Assembly: GCA_030068075.1 (NCBI GenBank)
Contig: CM057843.1
Location: 44,237,365-44,301,364 of the forward strand
DNA: 64,000 bases
Direction of reading: 5' to 3'
Origin: Paguma larvata
Lineage: Eukaryota > Chordata > Mammalia > Carnivora > Viverridae
Each line of letters starts with the position of its first letter. Within the stretch, counting starts at the first letter, position 1. Both the position numbers and the translations under genes were made by a program. The notes under the pieces are model-generated. The model was given only the letters and a program-made list of their open reading frames with translations, did no database searches and was not told where the DNA came from. This document shows positions 29,286-41,033 of this stretch, one piece after another.

Positions 29286-29585
29286 AGAGTTGCCTGGGTG
29301 GCTCAGTCAGTTAAGTGTCTGACTCTTGATTTGAGCTCAGGTCATGATCTCATAGTCGTAAGATTGAGCCCGGCATTAGGCTCTCAACTGGGTGTGGAAC
29401 CTGCTTAAGACTCTCTTAAAAGTCTCTCTCTTCCTCTCTCTCTCTGCCCCTCCCTGCTCATTCTCTCTCTCTCAGAAAGAAAGAAAGAAAAGAAAGAAAG
29501 GAAGAAAGAAAGGAAAAAAAGAAAGAAAGAAAGAAAAAGAAAGGAAGGAAGGAAGAAAGGAAGAAAGAAAAAAGAAAAATATCTT
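29286..29585 (+). mobile_element. CAN-SINE with (GAAA/GGAA)n tail
   Basis: Its A tail is replaced by about 105 bases of GAAA/GGAA repeat (29,473-29,577). AACATCTT before and AATATCTT after. Confidence 0.9.
29473..29577. repeat. (GAAA)n/(GGAA)n
   Basis: Purine microsatellite grown from a SINE tail. Confidence 0.95.
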
Positions 29586-29780
29586 TGGGGCACCTGAGTG
29601 GCTCAGTTGGTTGAGCATCCAACTTTAGCTCAGGTCATGATCTCGTGGTTCGTGAGCTTGAGCCCCACATCAGGCTCGCTGCTGTCAGCGAAGATCCTGC
29701 TTTGAATCCTCTGTCACCCTCTCTGCGCCTTCCCTGCTCGTGCTCTCTCGCAAAAATAAATATTAAAAAGAAAGATATCT
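29586..29780 (+). mobile_element. CAN-SINE
   Basis: GGGGCACCTGAGTGGCTCAG; inserted at the tail of the preceding copy and ending in AAAGATATCTT, a third copy of the site. Confidence 0.9.
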
Positions 29781-30299
29781 TCAATGCTTTGATGAAAAAG
29801 TAAGGAATTTTCAGGGTAAAACAAAGTAAGTGAAGGCAGGGTTTGTAGAGAGGTGAGTAGAACACTGAGGCAGGTTTTTACTCTGAGGACATTTGCCTAA
29901 CTAGGTGAACATGAGCTTTGGTCAGTGTCTCATGGAAAAAAGAAGCACCTTAGAACCTCCTCAACAGGGGAGTTTAACAAAAGATTCTCCTTGGAGAAGA
30001 TGGGGACCCCAAAAGAAATAAAAGGCTTTATTTCTGGTAAGGGTGAAAAGTTAGATTTTATCCTCAGGGTGAAAGGGAAACCATTGAAAGACTTAAGCAG
30101 AGAAGTGCCGTGACCCCTTTTGCCTTCTAGAAAAGTCCCTGTGACTGAAGGGTGGAGGACGGATGAGATGGGGCCAGATGGGAGGCAGAAATACCGGTTG
30201 GGAGGCTGCCGTGAACATGTGAGAGACGACGGTTGCCTGTGCTGAGTGGCAGCTGGGTACCAGCCGGACACAAAGGCTTTGGAGGCAGGGCTGCCTGTC

Positions 30300-30480
30300 C
30301 ACAGAGTCAAAGGGCTCAAGATTCCGTTCTCCCCACTATTGAATAAGGTGAGACTTTGAGCAAGTTATTCAACCTCTACCAGCCTCGGTCTTCTCATCTA
30401 TAAAATGGAGATAAGACGGGATGGAATGTGTCCGAAGTGTGTACACACTTGGAAAGCACCCACTAATCTTAGCCATGGTC
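30300..30480. repeat. MIR
   Basis: It contains GACTTTGAGCAAGTTATTCA, CTTCTCATCTATAAAATGG and GGAAAGCACCCACTAATC. Confidence 0.7.
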
Positions 30481-30764
30481 ATTCGTAGGTATGAGCAGTA
30501 GAGATGGAGAGAAGTAATTCGGGAGATATTGAAGAAGTGAAATGTGAGGGCTGAGGGCAGGGAGGAGCCAAAGATGACCCTCAAGCTTCGAGCTAACCTC
30601 CCGTGTGCACATGATGCTAACACTTAGCTTAGAGAGGCCGGGAGGAAGACAGGCCAGGACCATAAATGAGCCTGAGGAGCCTGGTGAGAGAGCAAAGAGA
30701 CGTCAGGTATCTGGGTCTGGAACTTAAAAGAGCGATCCTAGCAACTTGGGATCCCTAAACAGTA

Positions 30765-31235
30765 GTAGCTACTCTCCTAAGATGGCCCGTAACACCTCAG
30801 GACTCCTTGTATCCATCGATCTGGGCCAGCTTGTGGCAACCGTTCATGCTGCAGAAGTTATGCTGTACCACGTCCAGGACTAAGCTTTAAGAAGACCTGG
30901 CAGCTTCCACTCTTGCTTTTGGGACCCCTAAGCTCTCGTGTGAGAAATCAGCCTCTCTGCTGCAGACATCATCTGGAGAGAGAAGCTTGGAGGTGGAGAA
31001 AGGGAGGTCTAGCCATCCCAGCATTCCAGCTGTCGCCCCCGGAGTGGGAGACAAGCGAGCCAGCCATTGTGGACATTCCAGCTCCAGTTACCTTCTGACT
31101 GCGGCCACAAGAGACACCCCCAAGTGAGACAGCAGAGCTGTCCAGCTAAGCTCCCACCGACTGGGAGGATAAAATGGTTGTCGTTTTAAGCCACTAAGTT
31201 TAGAATACTTTGTTATGTCGCAATAGATCCCCAAG
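30765..31235 (+). mobile_element. MLT1-type MaLR solo LTR
   Basis: It contains GGCCAGCTTGTGGCAACCGT, a middle section typical of MLT1 LTRs, and the end ATAAAATGGTTGTCGTTTTA then GCCACTAAGTTTAG. No internal retroviral sequence accompanies it. It interrupts the antisense L2. Confidence 0.75.
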
Positions 31236-31619
31236 CAGAATGATATTGATGAACTCTCAGCCCAGGTGTATAGTGAGAAGAGAAGAGGGCGTAGGATAGA
31301 GCCAAGGCACCCCAAGTGCAAGGACCAAACTGAGGGAGAAGGCTCACAAGGAAGATTGAGATAAACAGGACAGAGGGAAATCCTGAGAGCGTGGCATCCT
31401 GGACGCGGTGATAAGTGCTCAGGAAGGAAGAGTGGTCAGAAATATCAAATGCCAGCGAAAGAACAGTTAGATAAGTATCCCTTGGATTTGGTAACATGGG
31501 AGTCTGTGACCTTGACAAGAACAGTTTCAGTGAGTACTGAGGGCAGACGCCAGATGTGCTGGGTTGAAGAATGAAAAAGCAACAAAATCAAACTGGAGTT
31601 ACAGTTTTGGGGTTTGGTT

Positions 31620-31836
31620 GTTTTTTTTTTTTAATGTTTATTTTTGAGAGACTGAGAGAGACAGGGCATGAGCATGGGAGAGGCAGAGAGAGAGAAAGGG
31701 AGGGAGACACAGAATCCGAAGCAGGCTCCAGGCTTCGAGCTGCCAGCATAGAGGCTGACACGGGGCTTAAACCCACGAACTGAGAGATCATGATCTGAGC
31801 TGAAGATCAACCAACTGAGCCACCCAGGTGCCCTGG
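31620..31836 (-). mobile_element. CAN-SINE
   Basis: Reversed copy; GGGTTTGGTTG before and GGGTTTTTGTT after suggest a duplicated site. Confidence 0.9.
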
Positions 31837-32124
31837 GTGGTGGTGGTGGGTTTTTGTTTTTGTTTTTTTTTTAGAGTTACACCCATTGACCTGAGTGACT
31901 CTCACAACCATAACCTTGAGGAGGGAAGGAGGCCTTATTTGAAAATAAGTTCTTTGCAAATAATAGTTAAGTTGAAGTCAAGTGGGTCAAGATGAGGTGA
32001 AGTAGATTAGGGTGGGCCCTAAATCCAATGATGGGTGTCTGTACAAGAAGAGGAGAGACCTCAGACACACGCAGGGGAGAACTCCAGGTGAAGACAGAGG
32101 CAGAGATTGGAGCCACGTGTCTAC

Positions 32125-33010
32125 AAGTCAAGCACACAAAGTTCACATAACAGGAAAGCATTTTAACCACTTTAAAGTGTACAGTTGAGCAGGTTTTCTA
32201 TATTCTCAGTATTGTGCAACCATCACCACTAATTCCAGCACATTTTCATCACCCCAAAAAGAAACCTTGTACCCATCGATAGCCTCTCCCAATTCGGCCT
32301 TCCTCTCGTCTCCTGGCAACACCTAATCCACTCTCTATGTCTATGGATTTGCCTACGCTGGACATTTCACACAATATGTGAGCTTTTGTGTCTCGCTTCT
32401 TCTACCTAGCATAATGGTTTCAAGGTGCATCCACATTGTAGCCTGTATCGGTATCTTATTCCTTTTTATGGCTAAATAATACTTCATTTTATGGATATAC
32501 CACATTTTAGTTTATCTACTCATCAGTTAATGGACACTGAGTTGTTTCCACTTTTTGACTATCACAAATAATGCTGCTATGAACACTCTCCTACGGTTTC
32601 TTATTGAGGTGATGAACATGTTCTAAAGTCAACTGTGGCGATGGTCACACGACTCCGCGCTTGTGCTAAAAGCCATTGAACTGTACACTTTAAATAGTGC
32701 GTGTAAAGTATGTCTCAATAAAATCGTTACTCCCCAGAATGCAAAAAAACTATATTGTTCTGAGATGTATACATTTATGGAAACATATACCACATTTGTG
32801 GAAATGATACCACACTCAGGAAAGTGGTTGTCTCTAGGGAGAAAAGGAGGGGATGTGGCTGGGGACAGGCCCCGGGGGTCTCAGCTGCGGGGTAAAGTTT
32901 TGTTTCCTAAGCTGGATGGTGGAGACATGGGTGTTCATTATATTAGTCTTTAAACTTTTTGCATGATTGAAAAATTACACAACACATTTAAAAATAACTT
33001 TTTAGGAAGA
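32125..33010. mobile_element. L1M 3' end remnants
   Basis: It contains CCTAGCATAATGGTTTCAAG, GCATCCACATTGTAGCCTG, GGATATACCACATTTTAG, CACTGAGTTGTTTCCAC, TTGAACTGTACACTTTAAAT and TTCATTATATTAGTC, typical old L1 3' blocks in series. Confidence 0.7.
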
Positions 33011-33215
33011 AAGAATGATTGGGACAAACAGGATATTGGCGAGATGCAAAACCACCACATACAACAAAGAGAGAAAAAATACATATCTTTTTCATGGAGA
33101 GATCTGGGAATCTCTCCTTGACAAACTCAGCCATCACTGATGTGAGCCAACCTGACATTATTTGCCTCCTGGTCTAATGCTAGTAACAGTATCACCTATA
33201 AAGTATTCTTCTCTA

Positions 33216-33411
33216 CGGGCGCCTGGGTGGCTCAGTGGGTTGGGCGTCCAAGTCTTGATCTCGGCTCAGGTCATGATCTCACGGTTTGTGGAATTAAGCT
33301 CTGGGTCAGGCTCTGTGCTGAGTGTGGAACCTATTGGGATTCTCTCTCTCTCCTTCTCTCTCTCTCTGCTCCTCCCCCCCATAAGTAAATAAACTTAAAA
33401 AAAAACAAAAA
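33216..33411 (+). mobile_element. CAN-SINE
   Basis: TTCTTCTCTA on both sides (33,206-33,215 and about 33,418-33,427). Confidence 0.92.
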
Positions 33412-33462
33412 AAACGGTTCTTCTCTAGAATATTTAAGCTCCCAAAAACCACTACAAGGAAC

Positions 33463-33960
33463 TTTGTTGTCCAATTTGGGAGCCGCTAGCCACTTGTAGC
33501 TATTAAACAATTAAAATGTGACTAGTCCAGCTTGACGCATGCTGTTAATTATAAAATGAACACCAGGTTTCAAAGACTTAATATAAAAAAAAGTAGGGGC
33601 GCCTGGGTGGCTCAGTTGGTTAAGCGTCTGACTTCAGCTCCAGTCATGATCTCACAGGTCGTGGGTTCGAGTCAAGCCCACATCGGGTTCTGTGCTGTCA
33701 ACTCAAAGCCTGGAGCCTGTTTCAGATTCTGTGTCTCCCTTTCTCTCTGCCCCTCCCCTGCTCACACTCTGTCTCTGTCTCTCAAAAATAAATAAACTTA
33801 AAAAAAAAAAGTAAAATATCTCATTAGTATTTTCATATTGATTGCATGTTAAAGTAATAGTTTTGTATATTCTGGGTTAAATAGAATACATTTTTGAAAT
33901 TAATTCGCCTGTTTCTTCTTACTTTTTAAGTGTGACTACTAGAAAATGTAAATTACATTA
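33463..33960. mobile_element. hAT-Charlie-type remnant, split by a SINE
   Basis: It begins TTGTTGTCCAATTTGGGAGC and AGCCACTTGTAGCTATT and has an AT-rich interior. A CAN-SINE at 33,597-33,811 interrupts it. Family assignment is tentative. Confidence 0.4.
33597..33811 (+). mobile_element. CAN-SINE inside the hAT remnant
   Basis: Full length; AAAAAAAAGTA repeats on both sides. Confidence 0.92.
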
Positions 33961-34067
33961 GAGGGAATGAAAGTATAAGTGAACAAGAGGATGGGTAAAT
34001 AATTAGACAAGTCAAGAATCAGGGGCATTTTACAAGACATCTCTCTCAGACTTCAAAAAGTCATTGG

Positions 34068-34280
34068 GGGGCGCCTGGGTGACTCAGTTGGTTAAGGGTC
34101 CAACTTTGGCTCAGGTCATGATCTCATGGTTTGTGAGTTCGAGCCCCACATTAGGCTCTGTGCTGACATCCCAGAGCCTGGATCCTGCTTCAGATTCTGT
34201 GTCTCCCGCTCTCTCTGCCCCTCCCCTGCTCATGCTGTGTCTCTCTCTGTCTCTCAATAATAAATAAAGATGTTAAAAAA
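34068..34280 (+). mobile_element. CAN-SINE
   Basis: AAAAAGTCATTGGG on both sides. It is among the youngest-looking copies. Confidence 0.93.
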
Positions 34281-34352
34281 AAAAGTCATTGGGAAAAAAA
34301 AGAAAGAGCTGTTCTACATTAAAAGAAACAAGAGATATAAGAATCCAATGTA

Positions 34353-34562
34353 GGGGCACCTGGGTGGCTCAGTCAGTTAAGCACCTGACTTGGTCATGAT
34401 CTCACATCTTGCGAGTTCAAGCCCTGTGTTGGGCTCTGTGCTGATGGCTCAGAGCCTGGAGCCTGCTTTGGAGTCTGTGTCTCCCTTTCTGTGTCCCTCC
34501 CCTGCTCATGCTCTGTCTGTCTCTCACTCTCAAAAATAAATAAACATTAAAAAAAAAAAAAA
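34353..34562 (+). mobile_element. CAN-SINE
   Basis: GAATCCAATGTA before and GAACCCAATGTA after. Confidence 0.93.
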
Positions 34563-34610
34563 AGAACCCAATGTAGTGCACGGGCCTTGATTGGATGAGA
34601 ATTCCCCCCT

Positions 34611-34747
34611 TCCACCTTTTTTTTTTTTTAGATTTAGTTAAAAAAAAATTTTTAAGTAATAATCTAGCCCCAACGTGGGGCTCAAACTCATGACCCCAAG
34701 ACCAAAAGTCACATGTTCTACTGACTTGAGCCAGCTAGAGACCCCCA
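34611..34747 (-). mobile_element. Older short CAN-SINE variant
   Basis: AGCCCCAACGTGGGGCTCAA and ACTTGAGCCAGCTAGAGACC, reversed. Confidence 0.82.
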
Positions 34748-34749
34748 GG

Positions 34750-34880
34750 ATTTCTTTTTTTAAGTGTTTTGTTTTGTTTTGTTTTGTTTTAGGGAGTTCT
34801 ACACCCAATGTGGGGCTTGAACTCACAACTCTGAGGTCAAGAGTCCCAAGCTCTCCTGACTAAGCCAGCCAGGCACTCCT
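34750..34880 (-). mobile_element. Older short CAN-SINE variant with (TTTTG)n
   Basis: Five TTTTG units (about 34,769-34,790), then ACACCCAATGTGGGGCTTGA and TAAGCCAGCCAGGCACTCC. Confidence 0.85.
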
Positions 34881-34884
34881 CTTT

Positions 34885-35275
34885 TTTTTAAAGTTTTTAA
34901 AAAGAGATTTTTGAGACAACCTGGGAAAATCAAATAGAGACTGAATATTAGATGATACCCGAGAACTACTGCTGACTTTCTTAGGTGTGATAATGGTGTG
35001 GACATGTGAGAAATTGTCCTTATTCTTAAGAGCTTTTCACTGAGGCATTTAGGAGTCAAATGATATTAATGTTTGCAACTCTCAAATAGTTTGGCAAAAG
35101 AAAAAGTATGTGTGTGTGAAGAGAGGAAGGGAGAGAAAGAGGGAAAGAGACAACAAAAGCAAATTAGCAAAACGGTAATTATAGGATCTAGAAAGTTCTA
35201 AGGCTATTCGCTGTACCAATAATCCTTAAACTTCTCTGTGTTTGAGATAATTCATGATGAAAAGTTGGGGAAACA
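34885..35275 (+). mobile_element. L1M 3' end remnant
   Basis: It contains GTGATAATGGTGTGGACATG, AAGAGCTTTTCACTGAGGC and a (TG)4 stretch. It ends in TTTGAGATAATTCATGATG, the common ME/MC-type L1 tail. Confidence 0.55.
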
Positions 35276-35975
35276 AGACAAAAGAAAAAAGGAATGAATG
35301 GGAGATGAGGAGGTGGAGACCATCCTTTGCAGCAGTTTGGCCTTGAACTGGAAGTGAGAGAGGGGACAGTAAGCTGGAGCAGGCATGTAGGGTCAACAGA
35401 GTGTTTTTTAAAAATGGGGAGTTGAGAGGGTTTAAATGCTAAATGGGAAAAAGCCAGCAGAAAGAGGAGCATGAAAGATACAAGCTATTCTGGTCAAACT
35501 TCTGACTCATGCCTGGGGATAGACCCACCATGTGAGAGATTCAGTATACCCCAAGAAATGCTCTACCTGCCTCCTAGCCCCAAGCTTGGGGAGAAAGGAA
35601 TCATGGTGGTGACACCTAGTGGATTCGAAGGGCACTGCTGAAATTCTTCTCTCTCCTCTGTCTACACCTCCTCAAGAGGGCATCTCATGCTGGTCTTCTG
35701 ACCACTCCAAATTATTTTCACCCTTTTGTTCACTGCTAGACCAGCCTACGATGTGCAATGCTACTAAAGAAGTTCGTCCTCTCCCCCCACAGCGCACAGT
35801 AGACCTTGGCCACTTCTCGTGTCTCTTGGCCACTCTCCCCACAAGGAGGCAGAACTCAGGCAGGGTGAAGAAGGGACCAGAAAGGACAGATGTCCCCCAG
35901 CCATCCAGCTCCAGTCAGGTGGACACTGTAGCCCCAAGGAGTGCAAGATGGACATTTCTCAGTTATTCAAGCTCT
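35276..35975. other. Intergenic, nothing recognised
   Basis: Unique-looking with moderate GC content. Open frames lack known motifs. Confidence 0.45.
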
Positions 35976-35979
35976 GGGG

Positions 35980-36175
35980 ATCGTGCAGAGCTTAAACTGT
36001 GGTCTCCGGAGTCAGAATAACTGGGCTCAAATTCTTGCTAGCGTTACTTGGCCTCTCTGTGCCTGTGATGATAAATTTCTCGTGACCTCGGTTCTCATCT
36101 GGAAAGTGAGGCAGATACAGCTAACTTTGTTGAGAAGATTAAACGAGAGACAGCACATAAAGCCAACCACAGTGA
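35980..36175. repeat. MIR
   Basis: It contains CTCCGGAGTCAGAATAACTG, ACTTGGCCTCTCTGTGCCTG and GTTCTCATCTGGAAAGTGAG. Confidence 0.65.
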
Positions 36176-36689
36176 GAGGCAAAGGACATGGTTCCAAGTG
36201 TCAGTTCTTATCATCGCCCCTGAAAAAGACCAGATGACTGACGGGTCTGAAGGTGGCCAAGATGGTCATAAGGAGAATAGCCCATACCACTTTCTCTGCC
36301 CTCCCTGGGGGAGAAGAGCGGGGACAGAAAGGACTGGTGCCTATGATCCTGCACCGGGGCATCGAGTCCTTGAGGGTGGGACCAGCACCCTTTGGGGAGG
36401 GCAGAACCCGTCCAGCACCCATACGTCGGGCTCCCCGGGTAACCAGTCCAGCAGAGCAGGGGCAGCTCCAGTGCCTCCCAGTTCTTCCCACTGCCTCATC
36501 CCTGACTTCCCACTTCTGCACTTTGGCCATCAAACCTGCTTCAAGGCCTAAGTCATCTCTTTCAAGCTTTCTTTTATTGTCCCCCACCCCACATCCCCAG
36601 GCTAGTAGTGAATCTCTTTGGCTCGATTCCTAGAGCATTTATCATCTTGTGTTTTGTCCACTCTTACTGCTCCTATTTCAACCAAATTG

Positions 36690-37100
36690 AAATAATTTAT
36701 TCATTCACCAAATATGTATTGAGTGCCTTCTCTGTGCCAAGTAGTGTTGTAGGCTTTGGATAGCGAACAAGACACTCACGAAGCTAACATTCTTGCAGGA
36801 GAGTGGGCGCAAAGAAAATACGCAGAGAGTATGTATGATGTCAGGGAGTGATGAGTGCCTCGAAGATAAAGGGGGTAGGGGACAGTGAGGGGTGAGTGAG
36901 ATGGACCAGAGTAGTCAGGGAAGGCTCAGGGAAGAGCGAAGGTGATTCCCTGAGACAGAGATGGGTGTTAGGTGTTTTAGGAACCGTAAAGCAGTCAGTG
37001 TGGCTACAGTGGAGTAAGAGGAGAGGAGGTAGATGGGGTCAGAGAGGGAGGATCTTGATTTTTAGTTTGTTATTGGAAACAGGAGTGTTATGATCTGAAT
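36690..37100 (-). mobile_element. L2, antisense
   Basis: It contains TTCATTCACCAAATATGTAT then TGAGTGCCTTCTCTGTGCCA, GCTAACATTCTTGCAGGAG and AAGCAGTCAGTGTGGCTAC. Confidence 0.7.
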
Positions 37101-37205
37101 TGTTTTAACTGAGATGTAAGAAACCTACAGTTATTGCATAAATCTCACAATTGAGTGGACAGACATACATAACCACCCCCAGGTCAAGATATAGAACATT
37201 CTTGG

Positions 37206-37421
37206 AACGCCTGGGTGGCTCAGTCGGTTAAGCATCCGACTCTCTTGGTTTCAGCTCAGGTCATGATCTCACGGTTTTGTGGGTTCAAGCCCGCATTGGA
37301 CTCTGTGCTGACATTGCAAAGTCTGCTTGGGACTCTCTGTCTCCCTTTCTCTCTGCCCCTCCCCCACTTGCACTGTCTCTGCCTCTCTCAAAACAAAAAA
37401 ATTTAAATTTAAAAAAAGATA
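37206..37421 (+). mobile_element. CAN-SINE
   Basis: CAAGATATAGAACATTC before; AAGATATAGAG precedes the next copy and CATATAGAACATTT follows it. Confidence 0.92.
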
Positions 37422-37425
37422 TAGA

Positions 37426-37648
37426 GGGGCGCCTAGGTGGCTCAGTCGGTTAAGCGTCCAACTTCAGCTCAGGTCATGATCTCGCAGTCTGTGAGTTCGA
37501 GCCCCGCGTCAGGCTCTGTGCTGATGTCTCAGAGCCTGGAGCCTGCTTCAGATTCTGTGTCTCCCTCTCTCTCTGCCCCTCCCCTGCTCACGCTCTGTCT
37601 CTATGTCCCTCAAAAATAAATAAACATTTAAAAAAATTTAAAAACATA
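37426..37648 (+). mobile_element. CAN-SINE
   Basis: Near consensus; shares the target AGATATAGAACATT with the preceding copy. Confidence 0.92.
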
Positions 37649-37654
37649 TAGAAC

Positions 37655-38225
37655 ATTTTTATCACTACAAAGGGCTTCCTCATGCCTGTTCTCAGTCAAT
37701 ACTCTCTCCCATCCCCACCAAGTAACCACTGTTTTTACTTCTATCCCCATAGATTAATTGTGCCTAGTCTTGAACTTCTCTTAAGTAGAATCCTACAGTT
37801 TGTAGTCTTATGTGTGTGTCTTCTTTTACTCAGCATTATGTTTGTGACACCCCATCTTTCAAGGGGGGTGGTAGTTGCTACTTAGTATTCCACTATAAGA
37901 ACATACCACAATTGATTTATCCATTCACCTGTTTAAGGACATTTGGGCTTTTTCCAGTTTCACGGTCATTAATAAAACTGCTATGATCATTATTATCCGT
38001 GTCTTTCACTGGACATCAAGCACTGATTTCCCTTGGGAGTGGAAATTCTAGGTCATAGGTTAGGTGCACATTTAGTTTCTGTAGGCATTGCCAAGCAGGT
38101 TTCCAAAGTGGCTGTACCAACTTACACTCCCCACCAACAGCATATAAAGGTTCCAGTTGCTCCACACCCTCGCTGATACTGGTATTGCCACTTCTTAAAA
38201 CTGTAGTCACTCATGATTGGATGTA
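37655..38225. mobile_element. L1M 3' end remnant
   Basis: It contains CAAGTAACCACTGTTTTTA, TACTCAGCATTATGTTTGTG, CCATTCACCTGTTTAAGGAC, GGAGTGGAAATTCTAGGTCA and CCAAAGTGGCTGTACCAA, a standard old L1 3' region. Confidence 0.75.
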
Positions 38226-38229
38226 GGTT

Positions 38230-38500
38230 TTTAACAGAGCAACCTGGCTCCGCTCTAAGAACCAAGTGGTGGGATTAGGGTCGGGCTGGGCAGAGGAAGC
38301 CGAGACACCAGGAAAGAGGCTAGTGTGGTCAACCGGGGAAGACCCACAAATGGTTTGCACTAGGTGGTAATAGAGGAGTCAGAGAAGTGGACTGGCTGAT
38401 GAATGAGGGATGAGAAGGAGGCATCAAGGGCGAGTCCTGCATTTTTGCCTTGAAAGCCTGGGTGGATGAGAGGACCAGTTTCTAAGAGGCAGGAGACAGG
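38230..38500 (-). mobile_element. L2-like antisense remnant
   Basis: G/A-rich sequence with AGGAGTCAGAGAAGTGGACT, GGAGGCATCAAGGGCGAG and TCCTGCATTTTTGCC resembles the antisense L2 body. Confidence 0.4.
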
Positions 38501-38504
38501 GAAT

Positions 38505-39045
38505 AACAGATGTGGGCCGAGGGAAGGCCAAGGGCTCATGTGTAGCTGTCTGAATACGTCATCTCCTGGAGCTTAGGCTCTCGTCACAGCCGAACACTGG
38601 GCTCTAGAAGCCCCCATCCTAGTATAACTGGCAGATACTGGTTGTGTGAACAGTGCGTGCTGTCTGGGTAGCAGCTGGGAGAATGTGCGTGCTGTCTGCA
38701 GTGACGGATCTGACGTAGGGGCCCAGTTCTGCCCCCTCACCCCCCGGGACTTGGACCTTACGCTAGGACTCCTTCTTCCACCTTGTCGTGTTAGAATTTA
38801 ACAAGAGCACATGGCTAGGGCACCTGGAACCTGGAAGAACTCAAACTTCCACTCTTCCAAGTTCCAGACACTATGTGGCAAGTCTTAAGAGGCTGGCACC
38901 TTTCCTTCTCTTCCACATTTTGAAAGTCTTTCCAGACTTTCCAGACTGAGAACAGCCCTGCTGAGGGGCCCAGCACACTGAGAGGCGGTCCCCTCTTGCC
39001 TCCCTCACCCCTTCCCCGAGCCTCAGAGAAAGAGAATGGAGAACA
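38505..39045. other. Downstream of RAPGEFL1, nothing recognised
   Basis: Ordinary intergenic DNA between the L2 remnant and the presumed poly(A) site. Confidence 0.45.
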
Positions 39046-39049
39046 GCAA

Positions 39050-40908
39050 GCAGCTTGACTCATAGACTTTATCAGCTTTTTCTCCAGCCGGCGGCTTCTG
39101 CAGACAACCGAGCCTGGACAGCACACACGGTTCACTCTGGCAAAGCTGGGGAGCAGCGGGGCAGGCGTCAAGGCTGGGGCGGGCAGCAGCTGGGACTGGC
39201 CCAGGGGGCCCCAGTGCTTGAGGAAGGGTCATGGGAGCTGCGCGAGAAGGCTGCTGTGCGGGGTCAGGAGGGAGGGCGGCCACAGGGAGAGGAGGTGCGT
39301 GTTAAGCTGCAGGGAGGACGCGGGGATCGGGAGGGGGCGCCTGTGGTCACTGTGAGGGATGGAGGAAGTGGGACACAGTGCCAGTGTATGTGTGGGGGGA
39401 GGGTCCGTAGACATCTTTTGTGGCAGGAACAGGACAGACCACTGTATAAAAGGGACTGTACAACGTAACCTATGATACAATGTTTACATATGATACAAGG
39501 CTCTTTCCCTCTTTGAATTTTAAAAAATAAATTTACAATTCCAGAACTTTTGGTAAAAAATATATACACCCTCAGAGCAGGAGCAGCAGCTGCTTTTGCC
39601 GTCGCTGCCGCTGCTGCCTCTTCAGAAGGGAAAGAGGTGGCGCCAGAAAGGAGGGTGAGGCCGTGCCAGGAAACCTCACCCGGTAGCTGCCAGGAGCCCT
39701 GCGCCCCTCGGCCCTGGAGGCCCGTGTGGGAGAGGGAGGGGAGACAGAGAGGTATCAAAGGCGTCACCACAGTCCGGTGTTGCCTTCACGGCCTCGGCTA
39801 TCCCCTCCCCTCACTTCTGGGGGCTGCCTGCCCAGGCACAGGGGTCCGCCCCACCCCCGGCTCTGATGGGGAGGACCAAGGGGGAGTCAAGACAGGGAGA
39901 AGGATAGAGACCATGTCGTTGGTGTCCCACAGAAGAGCCAGGAGGAGGGGGATGACAGCTCCCTTCTCAGCAGTAAGACACCCCAAAAGAAGGAGTGCGG
40001 GCAGCAAACGCCCCCAGCTCCTGATACCGCCTCATCCCACCCCGCAATGCAGAGGGAGTGTCCTGTAGGCAGCTTAGGCCTGTGTTTCCCTGAGCATCTC
40101 TTACCCTCTCACTGGAGCCCACCCAGAGACGGTGGGGAGGCCACTCCCCAGGGCTGACAGGTAACCCTTCCCCCCTGCTCCTGCCCCCTGCCCCATGAGC
40201 AGCTTCACCCACAGGCTTGGGCACGCGGGGCAGCACAAGGAGCTGAGCAGGGAGTGGTGGGGGTGGGGAAAGCACCCCGCACCATCACAGGGGCACCATC
40301 ACAGGGCCGAGTAGACCAGGGTAGCACCAAACAGAAGGACCCTCCCCCACACACACACGACACCCTCCCTCAGTTACCAGATGCACTGCTGCTTCTTAAA
40401 GGGGACAGGTGCACACACACGCGCACACATGCACACAGACACAGGGCAATATAATATTCGGGGGGGGGGTGTCCCAGCCCTGACCAGGGAGAAGCTGGCC
40501 AGGGGTGGAGAGGAAGGCGGCCAATCCCTTCCACAGTTCCGCTCTGTCTCACAGACCATGTGGGCAGCTCTCCTGTCTGCATGGGAGAATGAGTTGGAAA
40601 CTCCATCTCTGGAACAGACCTCAACGGCAGGGGGCAGAGGAAGGAGTGTTCTGCTCCCCTTCCCTGTGAGGGCAGGACCCAGCAGAGTGTGGTTTTGGCT
40701 TGAAGGAGCAAGGGGGAGAGGACTTCAGTAGGATGAACGGGCTTCTGAGCCGGGGTAAGTCCATCTGACTCTTTCCTGAGGGGCAGGAAGTCGCGCGGGG
40801 GGGGGGGGGGGGTGGGAAGATGTCAGAGGTGAGTTGGGATAGCGTGCAAAGTGCTTGAGTGCCAGGTGCCCGAGGACCCTGGTGGGGCGCCGACCAGAAC
40901 CTCTGTTC
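39050..40908 (-). other. RAPGEFL1: RAPGEFL1 3'UTR (end tentative)
   Basis: About 1.86 kb of GC-rich sequence without SINEs follows the stop, unlike the repeat-dense DNA below 38,500. The only poly(A)-signal-like hexamer seen near the end is the variant GATAAA (complement of 39,068-39,073). No AATAAA or ATTAAA was seen on the minus strand here. The end could therefore be wrong. Confidence 0.55.
40796..40813. repeat. G homopolymer
   Basis: A long G run just 3' of the RAPGEFL1 stop codon, inside the 3'UTR. Its length is likely unstable. Confidence 0.85.
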
Positions 40909-41033
40909 TCACTGACTATTAGCCTCTAGCTTGTAGGAGAGCTCAAAGAGAAGGTTCTGGTTGTCGATGACCTGGAACTGGCGTACATAAGCCTTGGTCT
41001 GCAGGTGATGGGGGGAGGCCTCCATATCCAGGC
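40909..41033 (-). CDS. RAPGEFL1: RAPGEFL1 exon 15, coding part
   Basis: It encodes CLDMEASPHHLQTKAYVRQF then QVIDNQNLLFELSYKLEANS and Q, with stop TGA at 40,911-40,909. The acceptor is CTCCACAG. Confidence 0.95.

Larger units (their letters stand above)
29895..31580 (-). mobile_element. Long antisense L2, interrupted
   Basis: Blocks in order: GTGAAAGGGAAACCATTGAA, TTGGGAGGCTGCCGTGAAC, AGGAGCCAAAGATGACCCTC, AGTGAGAAGAGAAGAGGGCG, AGAAATATCAAATGCCAGCG and CCCTTGGATTTGGTAACATG. These follow the antisense L2 reverse transcriptase region. A MIR (30,300-30,480) and an MLT1 LTR (30,765-31,235) interrupt it. Confidence 0.65.

Noticed and set aside
30765..31235. Possible endogenous retrovirus
   Set aside because: Only an MLT1-type solo LTR is visible; no gag, pol or env sequence was seen anywhere in the window.
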